Source: Blautia hansenii DSM 20583 (lineage in GTDB: Bacteria; Bacillota; Clostridia; Lachnospirales; Lachnospiraceae). From it: a stretch of 64,000 nt of DNA. The stretch spans positions 1,876,001-1,940,000 of the forward strand of contig NZ_CP022413.2 of the NCBI RefSeq assembly GCF_002222595.2, given 5' to 3'. This document shows positions 50,933 to 60,862 of this stretch, piece by piece (within the stretch, counting starts at the first letter, position 1; the number at the start of each line of letters is the position of its first letter). The translations under genes and the position numbers were made by a program. Under the pieces are notes generated by a model that was given only the letters and a program-made list of their open reading frames with translations, searched no databases and was not told where the DNA came from.

Positions 50933-51089
50933 AAAACCTCCTCTTGGTATATTGCCAAGAAAAATACATGATTCAATGAGATTAGAAGGATTAAAAGCAG
51001 CTATTATAAGATATGTTAATGCTAGTTGCGAAATTGATCCAGAGTGGGTAAAAGAATATAACGAATTAATTAAGAAAGTAGGTGATTAA
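50922..51089 (+). CDS. Small hypothetical protein
   Basis: 55 aa. GILPRKIHDSMRLEGLKAAI followed by IRYVNASCEIDPEWVKEYNE. The pattern LPR..H......L..AI.RY......I..EW..EYN is familiar from phage small proteins. Stop overlaps the GTG start of the polymerase gene. Confidence 0.65.
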   Translation: MENKKPPLGILPRKIHDSMRLEGLKAAIIRYVNASCEIDPEWVKEYNELIKKVGD

Positions 51090-54000
51090 GCTGGATGGTA
51101 TTAAAATTCCATCCCTAGATGCAAAAGATATTTATATTGCTAATTACTTATATCCTAAACAGGGATATAACCTGAAACGTAAAGATGGTTCATATAATAT
51201 TGCCAAATTTAAAAACACCTTAGACTATAGTTTAGATTTAATAAAATTAAGAGAAGTGTATTTAAAAGAATATCGCAATAAGCGGTTCTCATGGTATGAA
51301 CGCAATGAAATGGAACACACTGATAGAGTTATCAATGTTACTTTTAAATATTCTAATAAGGAATACAATAAAATAGGAAGTATAAAAGAGAATGAGGAAC
51401 AAAAGAAAAAAGGTAAATGTAAATATCCAAAATATCTATATGTAAAATTTGGTTATGAAATAAGTCAAAACAGTATTACAAACTGTGTATACGTAGCAAA
51501 CGGCGAACTTATTGCTATACAGACAGGTATATACGTTCCACCTGATAAAATAGTTCCTGAAACTCTTCTTAAAGACAATTTTATTTATGAAGATGGTGTT
51601 TATAAAATAAAGAAAAATGGTACATTAAACTCTGTTGCTAATCTAAGATATGAACTTTATAAAAATGGATTTTGGTGTAACGGAATACATTATGTGCGAT
51701 TTAAACGTTCTTCTGGAAGCAGTCGTGTTGGTAAATGTTTATTTATTGATGAAAAGCTATACAAGCGAATGCACAAATGGGAAATGTGCGGTATTAAATT
51801 AAAAGAAGGAGATAAAGTTGATTTAGCTGCACTGGAAGCGTATATTGCTCTTACACTATCTTCTATTATTGATACTATTGAAATTAAACCAGAAAATATT
51901 TTAATCTTAGATGATTATGAGAGTACATTTACTGATACGGTAATTGCTACTGAAATGAAAGAAGAAAATGGTAAATATTCTTTACAAACAGGTGAAAAGC
52001 AAGTAAAAATATCTAACTCAATCTGGGATGGACTATCTCTTATTGACAAATCTATTATGGGTATCTATGACAAATATGGCATGATACTTCTCAGAAAAAA
52101 CTTTTTCAAATCGTGTTGCTTCAACACAAACATTCAACAATTTTTTAAAGATAATAATATAAGTGATATTAGTCAACTTAATGGATTTACTCTTGCAGAA
52201 AGCATTGAGGATATAAAACTTATAACTACACCAAGTAGTATTAAGTATCTAAAATTTGGAACGATTGAACAGTGGTTAAAAAATATCGACAGTACCTTTG
52301 GTGTTGTTAAGCATGAAAAGAAAACACACTTTTTTGATGGACGAATGGTGCAAAGTCACTACCAGTTGATTAATACGCTACAGCTCACAAAAAAGCAGGT
52401 GAGAGAATTTATTCAACCTTCTCTGGATTATATGTACTTACTTAAAACTGAACCTGCCGCAGTTCGTCATTATGTAAAATATTCAGATGAGCATGAGTTT
52501 GAATCGAATAATCTCAAGACAAAGAATGAAATCATTTATCAACTCATGGGATTAAACAATAAGTTTTGTGAAACAAAATGGTATAAGGATTTTGTGAATG
52601 AGTTAATCAAATCATATAAGAGAAATTTAAAATCTGGTCATGTCCTGATTGAAGGTAACTACTCTACTTTGTTGGGTAATCCATACGAATTACTTCTTAA
52701 TACGATAGGTGAATTTTATGGAGAGTCAATATTAGGGGTAGGAAATGTGCATACCACAAGATTTCCTTATGGAAAGAAAATTCTTGGTTCAAGGTCGCCT
52801 CACGTATGTGTTTCAAATATCTTATTATCTAATAATGTGGAATGTGCATTAATTGATAAGTATTTCAATTTAACAGATGAAATTATATGTATAAATAGTA
52901 TTGGTGAGAATATATTGGAAAGACTCAATGGTGCGGATTGGATAAAATCGAAGTCCGCCTTACGGAGTAATCTGTAAGTAAAAAATTCGGTGAACCTAGA
53001 AATCTAGGGTGTGTTCAATAATGAATGCTAACGATGAAACTCTTTATAAAAATGAAAGGAATATATGGAAGAAATTTGGAAAGAAGTAAAAGAATATGAA
53101 GAATTGTACGAAATCAGTAATACTGGAAAACTCAGAAGTAAAGACAGAGCAATTTTAAAAAGAAATGGTGTTACACAATATCGAAATGGAATATTAATTG
53201 CACTTAACACAAATTCAGATGGTTATTTACAAGGAAAACTATGTAAAGAAGGAAAAACAAAAACTGTTAAAATACATAGGTTGGTTGCAGAGCACTTCTT
53301 GCCAAATCCCAATAACCTGCCTGAAGTAAATCATAAAGATTATGACCGCACAAATAATAATGTCAATAACCTTGAATGGTCATCGCATAAAGAAAATATC
53401 CAACATGGTGCAAAAGTTGGACATTATAAACGCTACGGTAGTAATAATTCTAATTATAAAAATACTACACTAAAAGAATTCTATAAAAATAATCCTGATG
53501 AAAAGAAAAAACTAGCCCGACATGGCAGTGCAAATGGAAGGGCGAAACAAATAAAGTTAATTTTCCCAAACAAAAGTGAAAAGATATTTCCCTGTATAAA
53601 AGATTGTGCAAAATATTGTAATAACACCATCCCAGAATTCCAAAATTTTTCGCAGAGGACCGTGATAGAATATATTTCCAAATCTGCAAATAATAAAAAA
53701 TATATTAAAAATTATTTATTCGAAATTTTATAAAGACAATATCGTGTCAAGCTGGAAAAGCAATTTTCCTGAAGATGTAACGACTAAGACATACCTTCTC
53801 TCAGAGAAGATGAAGTCTGTACATGTAGAGTGAAATTCTCTATGTGGAAGCGCCGGACTCCTACTCTTCTATTATGAAGACAAGAGGAAGATGAGATAGT
53901 CTAAGCCCATTTAAATACATGGTGACATGGGGTATAAACGTTCGATTCAGACACAATTATGATTACCAATAATGAATTATTTATAAAAGCTGCCGAAAAG

Positions 54001-54462
54001 AATTATGAGCTATTTAAAGTTCCTACTAATATGGTAAAAGCCAAAAAAACAACTAGGTTCTACACAGCGGAGCAAAAAGCTGATTTAGATATTAAAACTT
54101 CAGTAAATAAAATCGGAGATATTATCAATCTCTCTCAGGAACTTCAAACTCACATGTGGCATCAGTTAAATCATGGAGCTAAATATAAAGACATTGAAGA
54201 AGTCTATTTTGATATCTGCCAGTTAGCCGTGTTAAGCAATCTTGCTATTGATGCTGCAAAAAAAGAATTTGATATTACAATCGCTGATGAGTTAAGAAAA
54301 TTAAAGGAAAAATGGATACGGAGAGATGATACAGGGCGTGTTATTAAGCCGTTCTTCTTTGGTTTTTTAGCGAAAGAAAAGGGATATTACAATCCTGAAA
54401 AGAAAAATTATATGCATCACGATACTTCTATGGACTATTTACATATGATTAGCGCCTATTAG
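51082..54462 (+). CDS. Double-psi beta-barrel RNA polymerase-like protein, split by a group I intron
   Basis: Exon 1 51082-52938 (GTG start) and exon 2 53941-54462 give 792 aa. The catalytic end carries VLIEGNYSTLLGNPYELL, TRFPYGKKILGSRSPHVCVS and, only after splicing, LNGADFDSDTIMITNN, the DxDxD metal-binding loop typical of RNA polymerase beta'-like, YonO-like and eukaryotic RDRP-like enzymes. Without splicing the frame ends after NGADWIKSK and lacks two of the three Asp. It would act as a single-subunit element-encoded RNA polymerase; whether the template is DNA or RNA cannot be told. The conjugative element begins right after its stop, so the natural C-terminus may be shortened. Confidence 0.78.
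52939..53940 (+). other. Group I intron, 1002 nt
   Basis: P1: exon end GCGGAT pairs with internal guide GTCCGC with the expected U.G pair at the splice site. P10: guide TCGAA pairs with exon 2 TTCGA. The last intron base is G. P7 strands GACTA (53782-53786) and TAGTC (53897-53901) lie in conserved R and S contexts (AACGACTAAGA, GAGATAGTCTAAG). Exon frames match exactly. It contains an HNH homing endonuclease. Confidence 0.92.
53065..53733 (+). CDS. HNH homing endonuclease (NUMOD4-HNH) inside the intron
   Basis: 222 aa. NUMOD4 segment EIWKEVKEYEELYEISNTGK, then HNH core VKIHRLVAEHFLPNPNNLPE, VNHKDYDRTNNNVNNLEWSS and KENIQHG. Nicks or cuts intronless alleles to spread the intron. Own RBS GAAAGGA. 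Intact. Confidence 0.92.
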   Translation: MEEIWKEVKEYEELYEISNTGKLRSKDRAILKRNGVTQYRNGILIALNTNSDGYLQGKLCKEGKTKTVKIHRLVAEHFLPNPNNLPEVNHKDYDRTNNNVNNLEWSSHKENIQHGAKVGHYKRYGSNNSNYKNTTLKEFYKNNPDEKKKLARHGSANGRAKQIKLIFPNKSEKIFPCIKDCAKYCNNTIPEFQNFSQRTVIEYISKSANNKKYIKNYLFEIL

Positions 54463-54496
54463 GAAAACACACTGTCAAAGGGGTTTGTAGCGGGGG

Positions 54497-56179
54497 TTAG
54501 CCCGCTACTGCGGTATCTTCCGTAGTGTTAATTTCAATGTACTCGGCAATCTTGCGGAGCTCGTCAGCAAATTTGAATTTCACGCTAATATTGCCGTTTT
54601 CATAGACCTTGATATAGTCCACAAGTTCAACCAAGATTTCACGGTTGAGGGCTTCAATGTTCTGATACTTCATAAAGGCTACCAGTGCAGGATGCTCGTT
54701 GTCCACACCGTTTGCCAGTTCTGCGCGTTCAGCGTTCAGCCGGGTAAGCACTGCGGAAATATCAGAAGTCTGCCGTTCATAATCGGCCTTCATATCCCGG
54801 TATTCCTGCTGGGTGATTTCACCGTCTTTCCAGTCCTGATAAAGAGACTGCTTGTAGCGTGTTATCTTTGTCAGTTCCCGCTCTTTTGCAGCTATCAGAT
54901 CGTCCAGTCGGTAAGACTGGCTTTTTTTGATTGGAGCGGAATTGATCTGTGTGACGATTTCCGAGTAGGAAACAGCCAAATGCACCTGATGTTGTACGGC
55001 GAACAGAACAGCAGCCTCCAGCCGCTCATGCTTGATTGAGTGCATGGTGCAGGCCGTCCGGGAACGGTTCTTGTAGGTTGAGCAAGAATAATATACATTG
55101 TTGTTCTTGCCAACGCATCGGGTAATGGCCCGCCCGCAATCGGCACATTTCAGAAAGCCGCTGAATAAATGTACCTCACGGCCTTTCGGGGAAGTACGGG
55201 TATCACGCTGTAGGAGAGCCTGTACCTTGTCGAAAGTTTCATAGTCGATAATGGCCTCATGCGTTCCAGCCACTTCCACCCATTCCTCACGGGGAACGGC
55301 TTCAATCTGGTGTACCTTGTAGCTTTTCACTCGGCTCCGGCCTTGGGCTAAATCCCCGGTGTAGGTCGGATTAGTAAGAATGGAGTGGATCATGCGGGCT
55401 CCCCACATAGGATCGTCATACCCTCTTGTAGAAACAGGCAAGCCCTTTTGTACCTTGTAAGCCGAGGGGCTCGGTACGCCGTGTTCGTTCAGGTACAACG
55501 CGATAGCACGTTTTGATGACCCTTGAATAAGCATTGTGAAAATGAGTTTGACATTTTCAGCAGCATCGGGATCAACAATCAGCCTGTGCTTGTCCTTTGG
55601 GTGCTTTACATAGCCGTAAGGAGCAAATGCTCCGATATACTGGCCGTTGCGCCGTTTGTAATCAAATACCTGCCGGATCTTTTTGGAAGTCTGATAGCAG
55701 TAATTATCGTTCATCACGTTTGTAATGGGAACGATGATATTTGAAACGCTGTCGGGGTTCTTGTAGCTGTCCACATTCTCAGCAAGGCTGAGAAAGCGAA
55801 CACCCATTTGAACAAACAGGTTGTCGATCAAACTTCCTGCATCGCTATAATTTCGTGCGAAGCGGGACAGGTCTTTTACTATAACGCAGTTGATTTTACC
55901 ACTCATGACATCCGCCAAGAGCCGTTGAAAATCTTCACGGTTAGCGTCCGTTCCAGTATGTCCGTCATCTACATATTCCGTGATACTTTCAAACTCGTCA
56001 ATGTTGCGTCGGTAAAAATCGTTCAGTAGGTCACGCTGGTTTTTTACGCTGTTGCTATCGTCTTTTCCTTTTTTCAAATCTTCCTTTGAAAGCCGGATAT
56101 AAATGCCCAGCCGCCAGCGGCGGATTGTGTAAGAGGGAGAGAAACTCTGCTGATACCCTCTGTTTTTTGCTCGTGCCAT
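54497..56179 (-). CDS. Large serine recombinase (TnpX/TndX-like)
   Basis: 560 aa. Resolvase domain with nucleophile Ser31 in YIRLSKED, YVDDGHTGTDANREDF and VIVKDLSRFARNY; recombinase domain; zinc ribbon CADCGRAI...CSTYKNRSRTAC; C-terminal coiled coil (TKITRYKQSLYQDWKDGEIT). Catalyses excision and integration of the element, usually at a GA-containing target in this family. RBS GGAGGA. Intact. Confidence 0.95.
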   Translation of the reverse strand: MARAKNRGYQQSFSPSYTIRRWRLGIYIRLSKEDLKKGKDDSNSVKNQRDLLNDFYRRNIDEFESITEYVDDGHTGTDANREDFQRLLADVMSGKINCVIVKDLSRFARNYSDAGSLIDNLFVQMGVRFLSLAENVDSYKNPDSVSNIIVPITNVMNDNYCYQTSKKIRQVFDYKRRNGQYIGAFAPYGYVKHPKDKHRLIVDPDAAENVKLIFTMLIQGSSKRAIALYLNEHGVPSPSAYKVQKGLPVSTRGYDDPMWGARMIHSILTNPTYTGDLAQGRSRVKSYKVHQIEAVPREEWVEVAGTHEAIIDYETFDKVQALLQRDTRTSPKGREVHLFSGFLKCADCGRAITRCVGKNNNVYYSCSTYKNRSRTACTMHSIKHERLEAAVLFAVQHQVHLAVSYSEIVTQINSAPIKKSQSYRLDDLIAAKERELTKITRYKQSLYQDWKDGEITQQEYRDMKADYERQTSDISAVLTRLNAERAELANGVDNEHPALVAFMKYQNIEALNREILVELVDYIKVYENGNISVKFKFADELRKIAEYIEINTTEDTAVAG

Positions 56180-56297
56180 TGTTCCTCCTTCCCTATCACA
56201 TTACACTTATATTATAACTCTGTCCGGGGAGGACAACAAGGATGCCTCCGCTTCGGGACACTTTGTCTCGAAGAAGCAAAACGAGCTGTAACCGAAG

Positions 56298-56564
56298 TTA
56301 CAGCCCGCTTCTTTGCCGCAGCAGGAAATCCGTCAACTTATCTTGGAGAGATGGCCCGCTTTCAGCAAATTCAATTTTCACGCCAACACCACCGATGCAA
56401 AAGCAGTATGGATTTTTGACAGTCTGCAAAAATTGAGAGATGCGCTCCTTTCGGGAAAGCGCATTGTCAAAGGTCATACCGCTCACATCAGGCAGGGACT
56501 CGGCAGCCACCGCGCCAATGTCAACGCTTCTCATTTGTTCAAGTTCCTGTGTAGTTAATTTCAC
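56298..56564 (-). CDS. DUF6870-type protein
   Basis: 88 aa from a GTG at 56564, five bases after GGAGG. LTTQELEQMRSVDIGAVAAE, ALSRKERISQFLQTVKNPYC, then a short beta end. This small family is typical of Clostridia conjugative elements; function unknown. Confidence 0.75.
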   Translation of the reverse strand: MKLTTQELEQMRSVDIGAVAAESLPDVSGMTFDNALSRKERISQFLQTVKNPYCFCIGGVGVKIEFAESGPSLQDKLTDFLLRQRSGL

Positions 56565-56708
56565 GGTAAACCTCCTTCGCAGATTGATAGAACGCCTCCC
56601 TCTGTTTGGTAGGGAAACGCAACAGGCCAGCACCACTGGGATGCTGGCCTGTTGCCTTACTCCACCTTGGGACACTTTGTCTCGAGGTTTATTATAGTTT
56701 TTGAATAT

Positions 56709-56776
56709 TAGAGAGCGCCGCACATATTTACTTGGCCTGTCCAAAGACAATCTTTATTTTCTGTGCGGCGCTCTCA
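56709..56776. other. Long perfect inverted repeat in ICE intergenic region
   Basis: GAGAGCGCCGCACA pairs with TGTGCGGCGCTCTC around a 38-base loop. The 469-base gap 56565-57033 otherwise holds one copy of GGGACACTTTGTCTCGA and no convincing gene. Function unknown. Confidence 0.5.
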
Positions 56777-57033
56777 ACGCAAGTAAAGCGACACGCCCGG
56801 AGGAACAGGCAGCCAACCTGTTCAGCGCCGGATCATGGCCTTGGGATGGCCGGGCCCATTTACGATGTTGGTGTTGTTCGCTCAATCTCTTTTTGGAAAT
56901 GTCACCGCGCACCCACCGTCTGGCTCCCCGAACTTGCTCAGGGTTGCCGTTATTCCCTTGCGTTAGGAAGAAAACCTCCTCTCATAAACCGAGACATTTT
57001 TTCATCAATTCCAAGTGGGTTAAGAAGAAAAAA

Positions 57034-57444
57034 TCAAAAAGTTTTTTTCATGCGCTCAAGGCCACGCTTGATCGACTGGCGAATAGACTCCTCATGTACG
57101 CCCTCGGCCTCGGCAATTTCCTTAATCGACTTGCCAAGAATGATATGTGCGTCAATTCTACGGCCCTGAATCTCCGGCAGGGAATTGAGAGCGTTCCACA
57201 AACGAAGAAAGGTTTCCATCCGTTCAAGGAGTTCCTGCGGGGTCGGCTCATGCAGGCAAGCGGAATATTCAATCCCGTCATCGCAGTCCAAAGAATACTG
57301 TGCCTTGTGCCGGGAGAGCCGCCGCTGGTAGGCCATTTCATAGCGGGCATTGGCCTTGAATACCTCGGCCACCTCGTCAGAAACTTCGATAAGCTGATCC
57401 TGCGTGTACCAATAATATAAATCTTTCAAATTGATAGTAGTCAT
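57034..57444 (-). CDS. Sigma-70-like factor of conjugative element
   Basis: 136 aa from the ATG at 57444 (MTTINLKDLYYWYT), GGAGG upstream. A short region 2-like half and a clear region 4 helix-turn-helix (IDAHIILGKSIKEIAEAEGV, then HEESIRQSIKRGLERMK). Such small factors regulate transfer genes in Tn916/Tn5397-type elements. Confidence 0.85.
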   Translation of the reverse strand: MTTINLKDLYYWYTQDQLIEVSDEVAEVFKANARYEMAYQRRLSRHKAQYSLDCDDGIEYSACLHEPTPQELLERMETFLRLWNALNSLPEIQGRRIDAHIILGKSIKEIAEAEGVHEESIRQSIKRGLERMKKTF

Positions 57445-57660
57445 CGTAAAATCCTCCATTTCAGTTTGTTCGGGGTTGGTCGGAAACGAAATGGAGTAAC
57501 GGCGGAGAACGGCACCGCGCCTCGGGACACTTTGTCTCGAAGTCTGGAAAGCAAAATGCGCCTGCGTGACACAAGGCCGCACAAGCGCACGAAAATATAT
57601 TATCGGTTATGTACTGTTTAATTTCACATTCAAAGCCGGACTGCTCCGATGGAGGGGCTA

Positions 57661-57873
57661 CGCTTTTTTTAGCTGGTGCAGATCATGGATACTGCGAAAA
57701 AGAGAAAAGGACACGGCAAAATAACCTCCCATCGGCTACCGTGTCCCTGCAAGTCGTCATTGGTTTGTGTAGACGCAAAGAAACGGCGGCTCTGAAAATC
57801 AAAGCCGCCGCTTCATAGGCGCGTGAAAATGTGTCTGCTGTACGACGGCTTTTTTTCTTTTGCCGTCGTGCGG
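57661..57873. other. Cluster of GC-rich hairpins
   Basis: GGACACGG/CCGTGTCC, GGCGGCT/AGCCGCC and ACGACGGC/GCCGTCGT, the last with T/A runs in its loop, in the gap between the sigma-like gene and the lipoprotein gene. The last is well placed as a terminator for the minus-strand lipoprotein operon. Nothing coding seen in 57445-57880. Confidence 0.5.
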
Positions 57874-57880
57874 CAGAGTA

Positions 57881-58342
57881 TTATTCAATGTTCAATTCAA
57901 TGTTTCCGGTAAAATTCTCACACTCAATGCCGATATAATTTCCACCATCGGGAAGCGTAATTGTATCGCTATAAGTTCCGGTTGCTTCAATCAACGTGAC
58001 TGCTTCATCAGATCCAGAAATCCAAAATACTTTTGCAGTACCTTCCGTAATCTCCAAGGTGCAATCAATGGACAGCTCCTTACCGGCTTCTCTCTTTATG
58101 GAAGTTCCTCCGAACAAATACTCTGTACCTGAAAAGCTCGCATAATCAGCCGTATAAGTCCCTGTATAATCATCAATTCCTTTTTCTTTTTCCCCTTGCA
58201 GTGACGATTTCCCTGTCAGTTCTATGGAGCCCGCAGACTGAACAATGTTATTGTAATGATTGAGAATTTCATCTTTTGAACAGCCAGCAAGCATAAAACT
58301 TCCCAAAAGGACAAATGCCAATGCTAAAACTATTTTCTTCAT
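57881..58342 (-). CDS. Lipoprotein of the ABC exporter locus
   Basis: 153 aa. Signal peptide MKKIVLALAFVLLGSFMLAG then Cys (lipobox LAGC). The mature domain is beta-rich (SIELTGKSSLQGEKEKGIDD). It ends the exporter operon; lantibiotic-immunity-type loci often include such a lipoprotein. Role inferred. Confidence 0.8.
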   Translation of the reverse strand: MKKIVLALAFVLLGSFMLAGCSKDEILNHYNNIVQSAGSIELTGKSSLQGEKEKGIDDYTGTYTADYASFSGTEYLFGGTSIKREAGKELSIDCTLEITEGTAKVFWISGSDEAVTLIEATGTYSDTITLPDGGNYIGIECENFTGNIELNIE

Positions 58343-58349
58343 AAAATCA

Positions 58350-59129
58350 TCACCAGCCTTTCTTTGGAGCTACCTTTTTGGCCTTTTTCTTTGTTTGGGT
58401 TGCTTCTCGTTCTTTTATGCACAAAATCAAGATGGCAGAAATAACGACAGCAAGTGCAAGACTGCAAGAACAGGTTCCGATATTCCAGTTGACTGCGGTA
58501 TCATAGCTACGGTAGCCTACCATTCCGAGACTTGCGGTAATCGGATAAAGGTTTGCTAATGTCATATTTCCTGCGGCAAACATCCCTCCATATCCATAGA
58601 CAAAAGCAATGATTACACCGACTAAAAAGCTGCCTGCCCTCCGACAAGTAAGAGCGATAATCGGCAGAACCGCAAGATATAAAAAGAAATTAACCGCAGT
58701 AATCTGCAAGGCTGCTTTTAGAGCTAAGGAAATCTCAAAGCCGGGAAATCCCACAATCATTTCTGCTATGATTGTAAACAGACTGCATATCAGCCCGAAA
58801 ATAATAGACAATACGCCGCACACAATCAATTTTCCGGTCAGCAGTTTCTTAAAAGAGATCGGCACAGTCAGAATATTTTTCAATGTATCATCCGTCTGCT
58901 CGCGAGAAATCATATATCCAGCAATTAGGCTGATACACATCGGAAAAATCATGGACATATTGTTTTTGATGACCTGTTCTGTAAGATAGGCGAAATCCCA
59001 AACGGAACCATCATTCGCCATAGAGGTAAACAAGGTCAGCAGGACGGATAGGAGCATGAGTGCAACGCCAGCCCAAAGGATATGATACCTTTTCAATTTA
59101 TAAAATTCTGTTTTTACAATGCGAACCAT
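58350..59129 (-). CDS. ABC-2 transporter permease (MutG/SpaG type)
   Basis: 259 aa with six hydrophobic helices and VRIVKTEFYKLKRYHILWAG at the start, the pattern of lantibiotic-immunity permeases. A Lys-rich end. Three bases separate it from the next permease, so they are a pair. Confidence 0.85.
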   Translation of the reverse strand: MVRIVKTEFYKLKRYHILWAGVALMLLSVLLTLFTSMANDGSVWDFAYLTEQVIKNNMSMIFPMCISLIAGYMISREQTDDTLKNILTVPISFKKLLTGKLIVCGVLSIIFGLICSLFTIIAEMIVGFPGFEISLALKAALQITAVNFFLYLAVLPIIALTCRRAGSFLVGVIIAFVYGYGGMFAAGNMTLANLYPITASLGMVGYRSYDTAVNWNIGTCSCSLALAVVISAILILCIKEREATQTKKKAKKVAPKKGW

Positions 59130-59131
59130 GT

Positions 59132-59917
59132 TTATTCCCCCCTCTGCTTATATAATCTGTCAATTAGTAAGAACGAAACCAATGCCATGATCCCAAGAAT
59201 GAATACAACTTGAAATGTTGAAGGAATTAGCCCTGTCATTTGCTCCAAATCCATTTTTATTCCATGAGCCGCCATATCTCCTGCACTCCAAAATGTAGTC
59301 AGTGGCGTGGGCAGAAGCCATAACATGGTTTTAGGCAGCGTGTCAAACAATGCCGTAGCACTCATGTTCAGAACGCTGTAAAAGACGCACAGCAAAATGG
59401 AAAAAACATAGGTCTTACTGAAAAAGACAACAAGAACAATCAACGGGAGTGTTCCTGCCGTAATGAAAATTCCTGTTTCAACCGCTAAAAACAATTTATA
59501 GCCTATTCCATAAACTTCTAATGTTCCAAATCCGCAAAGAATTGTTGCAATGGTAGAAGCCACACAAAAAACAATTCCCAAAAGAAAGAGGACAATAATC
59601 TTTGCAAGCACCATTTGCGTGCTGGTTACGGGAATTGTACGCAGATTTTTGAATGTATCGTTGTCGCGTTCCATAAAGAACAGGATAGCGGCAATCACTC
59701 CAATAATGCAGGGCAGTAAAAACTGGATACCATATCCCAACACCATGTTAAATAGTCCGTCAAAAGCATCTGCCCGATCTGTATATCGCTCCATCATAGA
59801 GGGCGTTGTCATCAGATAAGTCAGCGGGATTGGAAACAGGAAAGCAGCCAGAATAATCAGCGGAATAAATTTCTTCCGTTTCAATTTCAAAAATTCGCAT
59901 TTGATTAGTTTAAGCAA
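59132..59917 (-). CDS. ABC-2 transporter permease (MutE/SpaE type)
   Basis: 261 aa. LKLIKCEFLKLKRKKFIPLI start, six membrane segments, REDxDTFKNL-like loop (MERDNDTFKNLRTIPVT). Overlaps the ATPase stop by 8 bases. Forms the membrane channel with the next permease. Confidence 0.87.
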   Translation of the reverse strand: MLKLIKCEFLKLKRKKFIPLIILAAFLFPIPLTYLMTTPSMMERYTDRADAFDGLFNMVLGYGIQFLLPCIIGVIAAILFFMERDNDTFKNLRTIPVTSTQMVLAKIIVLFLLGIVFCVASTIATILCGFGTLEVYGIGYKLFLAVETGIFITAGTLPLIVLVVFFSKTYVFSILLCVFYSVLNMSATALFDTLPKTMLWLLPTPLTTFWSAGDMAAHGIKMDLEQMTGLIPSTFQVVFILGIMALVSFLLIDRLYKQRGE

Positions 59918-60836
59918 TTCCTTCGCCCCCTGTCACACGCTTGAAGTAATCTTCAAGACTTTCTTCACAGGTATGTGCTTCTGATACCTCCAATCCGTTT
60001 TCTACAAAGGCAGTTACAATTTTACCCACAGGCAGATCAAGGTTGTGCAGGCGCAGATTGTGGTCGTCCTGTATGGAAAAATGGTTTTCATGGAAATTGC
60101 GTTCCAAAATTCTTGCTGCCTGTGCAGTATCAGAGAGCGTAAACCGGATATGCTTACTGCTTTTTTGCTCCAGTTCAGCAAGGCTTTCTTCTTCCAGCAA
60201 TGCGCCGTGGTCGATAATTCCAATATCGTCAGCCAGCAAGGAAATCTCCGAAAGAATGTGACTGGAAATCAAAATGGTTTTTCCTCGCGCGTCACAAAGC
60301 TCACGAATAAAGGAACGTACTTCTGCGATACCGATAGGGTCAAGTCCATTGATAGGCTCGTCTAAAATTAAAAGTTCCGGGTCGTGCATGACTGCAAGGG
60401 CAATCGCCAACCGCTGCTTCATACCAAGAGAGTATTGCGAAAACAGCTTTTTATCCTTGTAAGGAAGCCCGACCAAATCCAGAGCGTCCTTGATTGCATG
60501 GCTGTTCGGCACTCCCCGCAGAGTAGCAAAAATACGCAGATTTTCCGTTGCGGTCAAATTCGGATAAAAGCCGGGGGACTCAATTAGACTGCCAATGCGG
60601 GGGAGCAACTTCTTTTCATTCCCTTGCAAAGACTTTCCCCAGATTTTGACCTCCCCGGAAGTCGGCTTCGTTAAGCCCAACAGCATTTTCATGGTAGTGG
60701 TTTTTCCGGCTCCGTTTCTGCCCAGCAGACCGTAAATTCTCCCACGCTTCACATGGATATTTAAGTCAGCCACACTCTTTTGTGAGCCGTATTGCTTCGT
60801 CAGATTTTTTGTTTCAATGATATAATTTGTATCCAT
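59910..60836 (-). CDS. ABC transporter ATP-binding protein (BcrA-type)
   Basis: 308 aa from the ATG at 60836 (MDTNYIIETKNLTKQYG), GGAGG upstream. Walker A GRNGAGKTTTMK (about 39-50), signature YSLGMKQRLAIALA, Walker B LLILDEPINGLDP, switch His in ISSHILSE. Powers export or removal of cell-wall-active peptides such as bacitracin or lantibiotics. First gene of the operon behind a repeated operator. Confidence 0.95.
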   Translation of the reverse strand: MDTNYIIETKNLTKQYGSQKSVADLNIHVKRGRIYGLLGRNGAGKTTTMKMLLGLTKPTSGEVKIWGKSLQGNEKKLLPRIGSLIESPGFYPNLTATENLRIFATLRGVPNSHAIKDALDLVGLPYKDKKLFSQYSLGMKQRLAIALAVMHDPELLILDEPINGLDPIGIAEVRSFIRELCDARGKTILISSHILSEISLLADDIGIIDHGALLEEESLAELEQKSSKHIRFTLSDTAQAARILERNFHENHFSIQDDHNLRLHNLDLPVGKIVTAFVENGLEVSEAHTCEESLEDYFKRVTGGEGIA

Positions 60837-60862
60837 ATTCAAAACCTCCTGTTCTGTAAGGT

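Larger units (their letters stand above)
56254..57540 (+). repeat. Three copies of GGGACACTTTGTCTCGA
   Basis: Copies at 56255-56271, 56669-56685 and 57524-57540, all in intergenic DNA of the conjugative element in the same orientation. A diverged palindromic relative (GGGACAAATTGTCCC) is at 63427. Possibly regulator or recombinase sites. Confidence 0.6.

Noticed and set aside
52939..53940. Treating the polymerase exons as two separate genes with an intervening HNH gene
   Set aside because: P1, P10, P7 and the exact in-frame restoration of the catalytic motif all support one spliced gene.
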